Part shown: one piece after another, positions 60,571-64,000 of the stretch
Layout of the letters: every line of letters begins with the position of its first letter
Numbering within the stretch: the first letter of the stretch is position 1
NCBI GenBank assembly: GCA_963942565.1
Contig: OZ012684.1
Location: forward strand, 96,620,800-96,684,799
Origin: Maea johnstoni
Taxonomy: Eukaryota; Annelida; Polychaeta; Spionida; Magelonidae
DNA length: 64,000 nt
Direction of reading: 5' to 3'
Made by a program: the position numbers and the translations under genes
Notes under the pieces: model-generated
Seen by the model: the letters and a program-made list of their open reading frames with translations, nothing else
Told to the model about the DNA's origin: nothing
Database searches by the model: none

Positions 60571-61609
60571 GTTAGGCATTACTACACCCATTAAACTATA
60601 TATATATTTTTGAAGAAATTCTCAAATTGCCGACTGCACCTACAGATTAAAGTGCCATCCGAAACATTTGGAAGCTAGAATTAAAATTTTGCAAAAAAAA
60701 AAGATATTTGGGAGAGGATGGGATTCCATCCTACAACTTTCAACGCTCCGAGCTTCCACGCTATCCATGAGTCCATCGAGTCATGCTATATAAATGGGGA
60801 TAAAATCAAATAATATTCATATCCATTATTTGGGATCGTGCCTACCATACCCAAAAAATCTTATTATTCACTATTTGGCCAGTTTTATTAATAACCCCCC
60901 AAATTTAGATGTGTCCCCAAAATGATTTCGACCCCCCTACCTTACAGTGTCAACATGTGGATCCATAAATCGTCCAGTACATGCTAACTCAGATGGCTCT
61001 TACGCCAGATCACTTGAGTGTCGATAAAAACAATTAAGAGATTGCGAGCGCCAAAACAACTGAAAAAAACTTTGGCGATATACCGACTTTATCCCGTTGC
61101 CGATGAAAACACAATAATGAATATAGCTATATGCGTTTTCAAGTCGTTAAATCTATGGCATCTCCGATTTCTCCGTCAAATATTCCTAGCTAGTAAAAAC
61201 ATCTCTGGGTGTGTTCGGATTGTAACATTCGCAAAGGTTTCACTTTTCCAGCCGCTTAACGCTACGGTTCACTTCTATTCCTAGGTCATTGTACTTGAAC
61301 TTAGAAATCAAAGAACAACCAATAAGAACTATCAATAGCCCTTACAAAACCTGTGTTCCTTGCAAAGAATACACCAGTTAGGTAACCTACTTTTTTTCTA
61401 AGCACATGTTGAGGTCCGAGTGTGAAAATTTGGATTTCGACTTCACATGCATTCCTCATCCACCCCACCACTCCCACGATATCTTATAGTATAACACTTA
61501 GAGATTTAGCATTTTCATTCAGTACCTTATCTCGGTACACTCAATGTAGGCCTCTCCTGTTTCTTTTTCAATTTACACATTACATGATATTAACATAACT
61601 ATGATATAT
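60571..61609. other. No gene seen; possible tRNA-like SINE relic at 60,715-60,790
   Basis: On the minus strand 60,715-60,790 has B-box-like (GGATGGAATCCC) and A-box-like (TGGATAGCGTGGAAG) wording, suggesting a decayed tRNA-derived SINE. The open frame at 61,018-61,284 has no recognisable domain. Confidence 0.3.
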
Positions 61610-62026
61610 TAGAGCTGCACTCACGGAGGGAGATCAACTCATGAGCTCCCCACCCGTTTGACTTGTGAGCTCATGAGCTCACGGACGTTCGGATTTCCAA
61701 AAGAATAATTATTTTCCACCCCAACTATTAAGAAATAAATATTTATTGGCAGAGATTTATTAACATTGCCATGTTAATTTAATTCTAAAACGTGCTTACG
61801 AGGTACAAAAGTCAGAATAACACTCATCACCGCTTGAATGTATACATTGGAGATTGTAAAGAAGACATGACCGTGATAAGCAGTTATGTATGTTTATGAT
61901 GTGTGTTAGGTGCTCTGTGTTACGTTTGTTTTCCAAACAGACGAGCTCACGATATTAACACTTCAGCTCGAGCTCGGCGAGTTTGGCCCAGGGCTCGAGC
62001 CACTCGAGTTCGTGAGTGCATCTCTA
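61610..62026. mobile_element. hAT-type MITE, family 'TAGAGCTGCACTCAC' (417 bases)
   Basis: Starts TAGAGCTGCACTCAC and ends GAGTGCATCTCTA. Exact 8-base duplication TGATATAT (61,602-61,609 and 62,027-62,034). Same family as 59,426-60,290 without the nested insert. Confidence 0.92.
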
Positions 62027-62034
62027 TGATATAT

Positions 62035-63024
62035 ATTTACAAATTCTATAAAGCAAGAATGAAAACTGCGTAAAACATAGAATAACTGTTAATATTATCC
62101 TCAAATTTATCATACAAGCCATTCCTAAAGTATACCCTCTTATCATCCTCAGTATTCCTCACACAAATTATCAGTTGAACTTAAATAAACAATTTATTTT
62201 GTCATTTCAAATCTACTGTAACTGCAAAAAGTGTCAAGTCATTCTATGTTGCTAGGGGGCGCCCATTCCTGGGTGTACACACCAATAAACCGGTGTTTTC
62301 CCTGTGTTTTGCTCAGTTTTCCCATGGTATCTCGCCATGTAATGCTTTCATGTAAGGAAATGTATGTTGCAATTACTGCTGGGAATATCTCCAAACCTGA
62401 GAGTAGTAGGCAAGGAGTGGGCCCTGTGTATGCATCATCAAATTTTGCTGCCTCCCAAGTATGAGTCACAGATAACCTGTGTACCCCCAGCTGGCTGCCT
62501 AATGACCTCATCCCCATGGCAACCTATCTGACCTAGATAGAGGCAGCGAAAATGGATAAGCCTCTGGATTGCCAACCCCGTGTCTACTACTCTCAGCCTC
62601 TTTCTGAATAAAATCACGTGACCAAAACTACCCCAGGCTACACCGCGTAACTCGAGGCGAACATGCCCTTGGTGTTAGCATGCAGTCCCTATGGCGTTGC
62701 GGATCAAGGGGATGTACATCTCTGCTCCAAACATACACTTAGAAGAACTTGATTGAACGTTTTTTTCTACAGTTGCAATGTCCACTGCCAGCAGACTCCC
62801 CGCAGGGCTTTTGTAATAATAAAAACGGTCTTTTCGCAATATTTTTCTATGTGTTCTTTTTGTAAATTATGCAATGTTCAAGGCAATTTTGTCTTTTTCT
62901 TGTCCCTGTCTGTTATATTTCGGATTGGGCTGGGCTGTATATATGAATTGAGTCTAGAATTCTTCTTTCAATATCTTTATTATCACTCATAATACATGCT
63001 ACGATTAAATCTGTTCTGAAATCA
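62035..63024. other. No gene seen
   Basis: Anonymous sequence. Overlapping open frames near 62,231-62,517 on both strands show no domain. Confidence 0.35.
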
Positions 63025-63135
63025 TATCATCAACGGTGCTGCCATCACGTGTATGCTACCCAAAAAATTCTGTCACTAAACCAACACGTGGATGTGAGCA
63101 ATCACATCCTGGGTCTGTGCTGCTATCACAATATT
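63025..63135. repeat. Degenerate unit of the 105-base minisatellite
   Basis: 'atcatatcatca.cggtgctgcca', 'tggatg.gagc' and 'ctgggtctgtgctg' occur in the same order as in the unit of the main array, with many changes. Separated from the array by about 230 bases of other sequence. Confidence 0.8.
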
Positions 63136-63369
63136 GGGCGGTTATTCCCGACTCTGTTTCTAGCCTACTAATCCAGACGCCACAGCAAGGTATCATATGC
63201 TGCATACATGTTTTTTGCTGATAACTGAGAAAAGATGTGTTATGGCGCTCAAAATGTATGTACCTTGCCAGTAATTTATGTGATAATATGTCCCTAGTAT
63301 ACATAGTTATGGTATGAATCTTATAATTATACACCCCACTGCAAATATGCATGCTAGCTCGTGATACCA

Positions 63370-64000
63370 CCACTCGGATCGAAGCAAACACACCATGGTA
63401 CTGTGCTGCTATCATAACATCGGACGGTGCTGCCACCCCGCGGATACTACCCTTAATCACTGGCACCATACCCACCGCACGGATGGGAGCACACACACCC
63501 TGGGTCTGTGCTGATATCATATCATCAGGCGGTGCTGCCACCCCGCGGATACTACCCTTAATCACTGGCACCATACCCACCGCACGGATGGGAGCACACA
63601 CACCCTGGGTCTGTGCTGATATCATATCATCAGGCGGTGCTGCCACCGCGCGGATACTACCCTTAATCACTGGCACCATACCCACCGCACGGATGGGAGC
63701 ACACACACCCTGGGTCTGTGCTGATATCATATCATCAGGCGGTGCTGCCACCCCGCGGATACTACCCTTAATCACTGGCACCATACCCACCGCACGGATG
63801 GGAGCACACACACCCTGGGTCTGTGCTGATATCATATCATCAGGCGGTGCTGCCACCCCGCGGATACTACCCTTAATCACTGGCACCATACCCACCGCAC
63901 GGATGGGAGCACACACACCCTGGGTCTGTGCTGATATCATATCATCAGGCGGTGCTGCCACCCCGCGGATACTACCCTTAATCACTGGCACCATACCCAC
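63370..64000. repeat. 105-base minisatellite, runs off the window end
   Basis: A first diverged unit (63,370-63,440) is followed by about five nearly identical 105-base units to the window edge; one unit has 'ccgcgcgg' where the others have 'ccccgcgg'. Because 105 is 3 x 35, one minus-strand frame stays open through the array (35-residue repeat containing MVPVIKGSIRGVAAPPDDM). An open frame through identical units is not in itself evidence of coding, and it ends in the degenerate flank at 63,056. I call this a satellite. Confidence 0.95.

Noticed and set aside
63056-64000. A 314-codon protein-coding gene on the minus strand
   Set aside because: The frame is open because near-identical units have a period divisible by three. 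The non-repeat part has no domain and no splice evidence.

Overview
This window is eukaryotic, most likely an invertebrate animal genome. The evidence is a gene made of small exons with GT/AG introns, tRNA-derived SINEs, a LINE reverse-transcriptase fragment, and many small DNA transposons of hAT, piggyBac and Kolobok type. A marine invertebrate (lancelet, echinoderm, hemichordate or similar) fits the repeat mix, but I cannot name the species. There is no prokaryotic operon, CRISPR array or rRNA.

Layout: 1-6.9 kb holds microsatellites, diverged repeats and small inverted-repeat elements, with no gene recognised. From 6,968 to 13,374 (+ strand) short exons with fitting phases form one unrecognised gene: a coiled-coil-like start, two duplicated mini-exons that each carry a TQT motif, then a 561-base exon coding an almost pure Ala/Glu tract. 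A LINE fragment, SINE pieces, a tandem array of tRNA A-box-like units and intragenic duplications lie in its introns. More exons of what looks like the same gene resume at 55,637 and run to about 59,309.

The roughly 42-kb gap between exons 13,374 and 55,637 is dominated by a tandem array (about 14,590-55,090). It has 16 whole units of about 2.34 kb (three shortened to about 1.87 kb) plus a partial unit at each end. Each unit with its middle intact carries a 423-base TTAA-flanked Kolobok-like MITE and a G-run of 11 to 37 bases. The units fall into blocks marked by private mutations: a 21-base template-switch inversion in units 2-7, a shared deletion of about 470 bases in units 8, 9 and 16, and near identity of units 12-15. 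A 2.0-kb Kolobok-type transposon with a decayed THAP-domain gene sits exactly at the junction of units 1 and 2, flanked by TTAA.

The 57.4-62.1 kb region is a well-preserved transposon insertion zone: several hAT-type MITEs with exact 8-base target duplications, one nested inside another with a paralogous empty site to prove it, and a piggyBac-type MITE. The window ends in a 105-base minisatellite that continues past the edge.

The observation I find most unusual is that the two duplicated TQT mini-exons differ at about half their positions, while the introns on both sides remain about 95% identical. This is the reverse of normal gene evolution.
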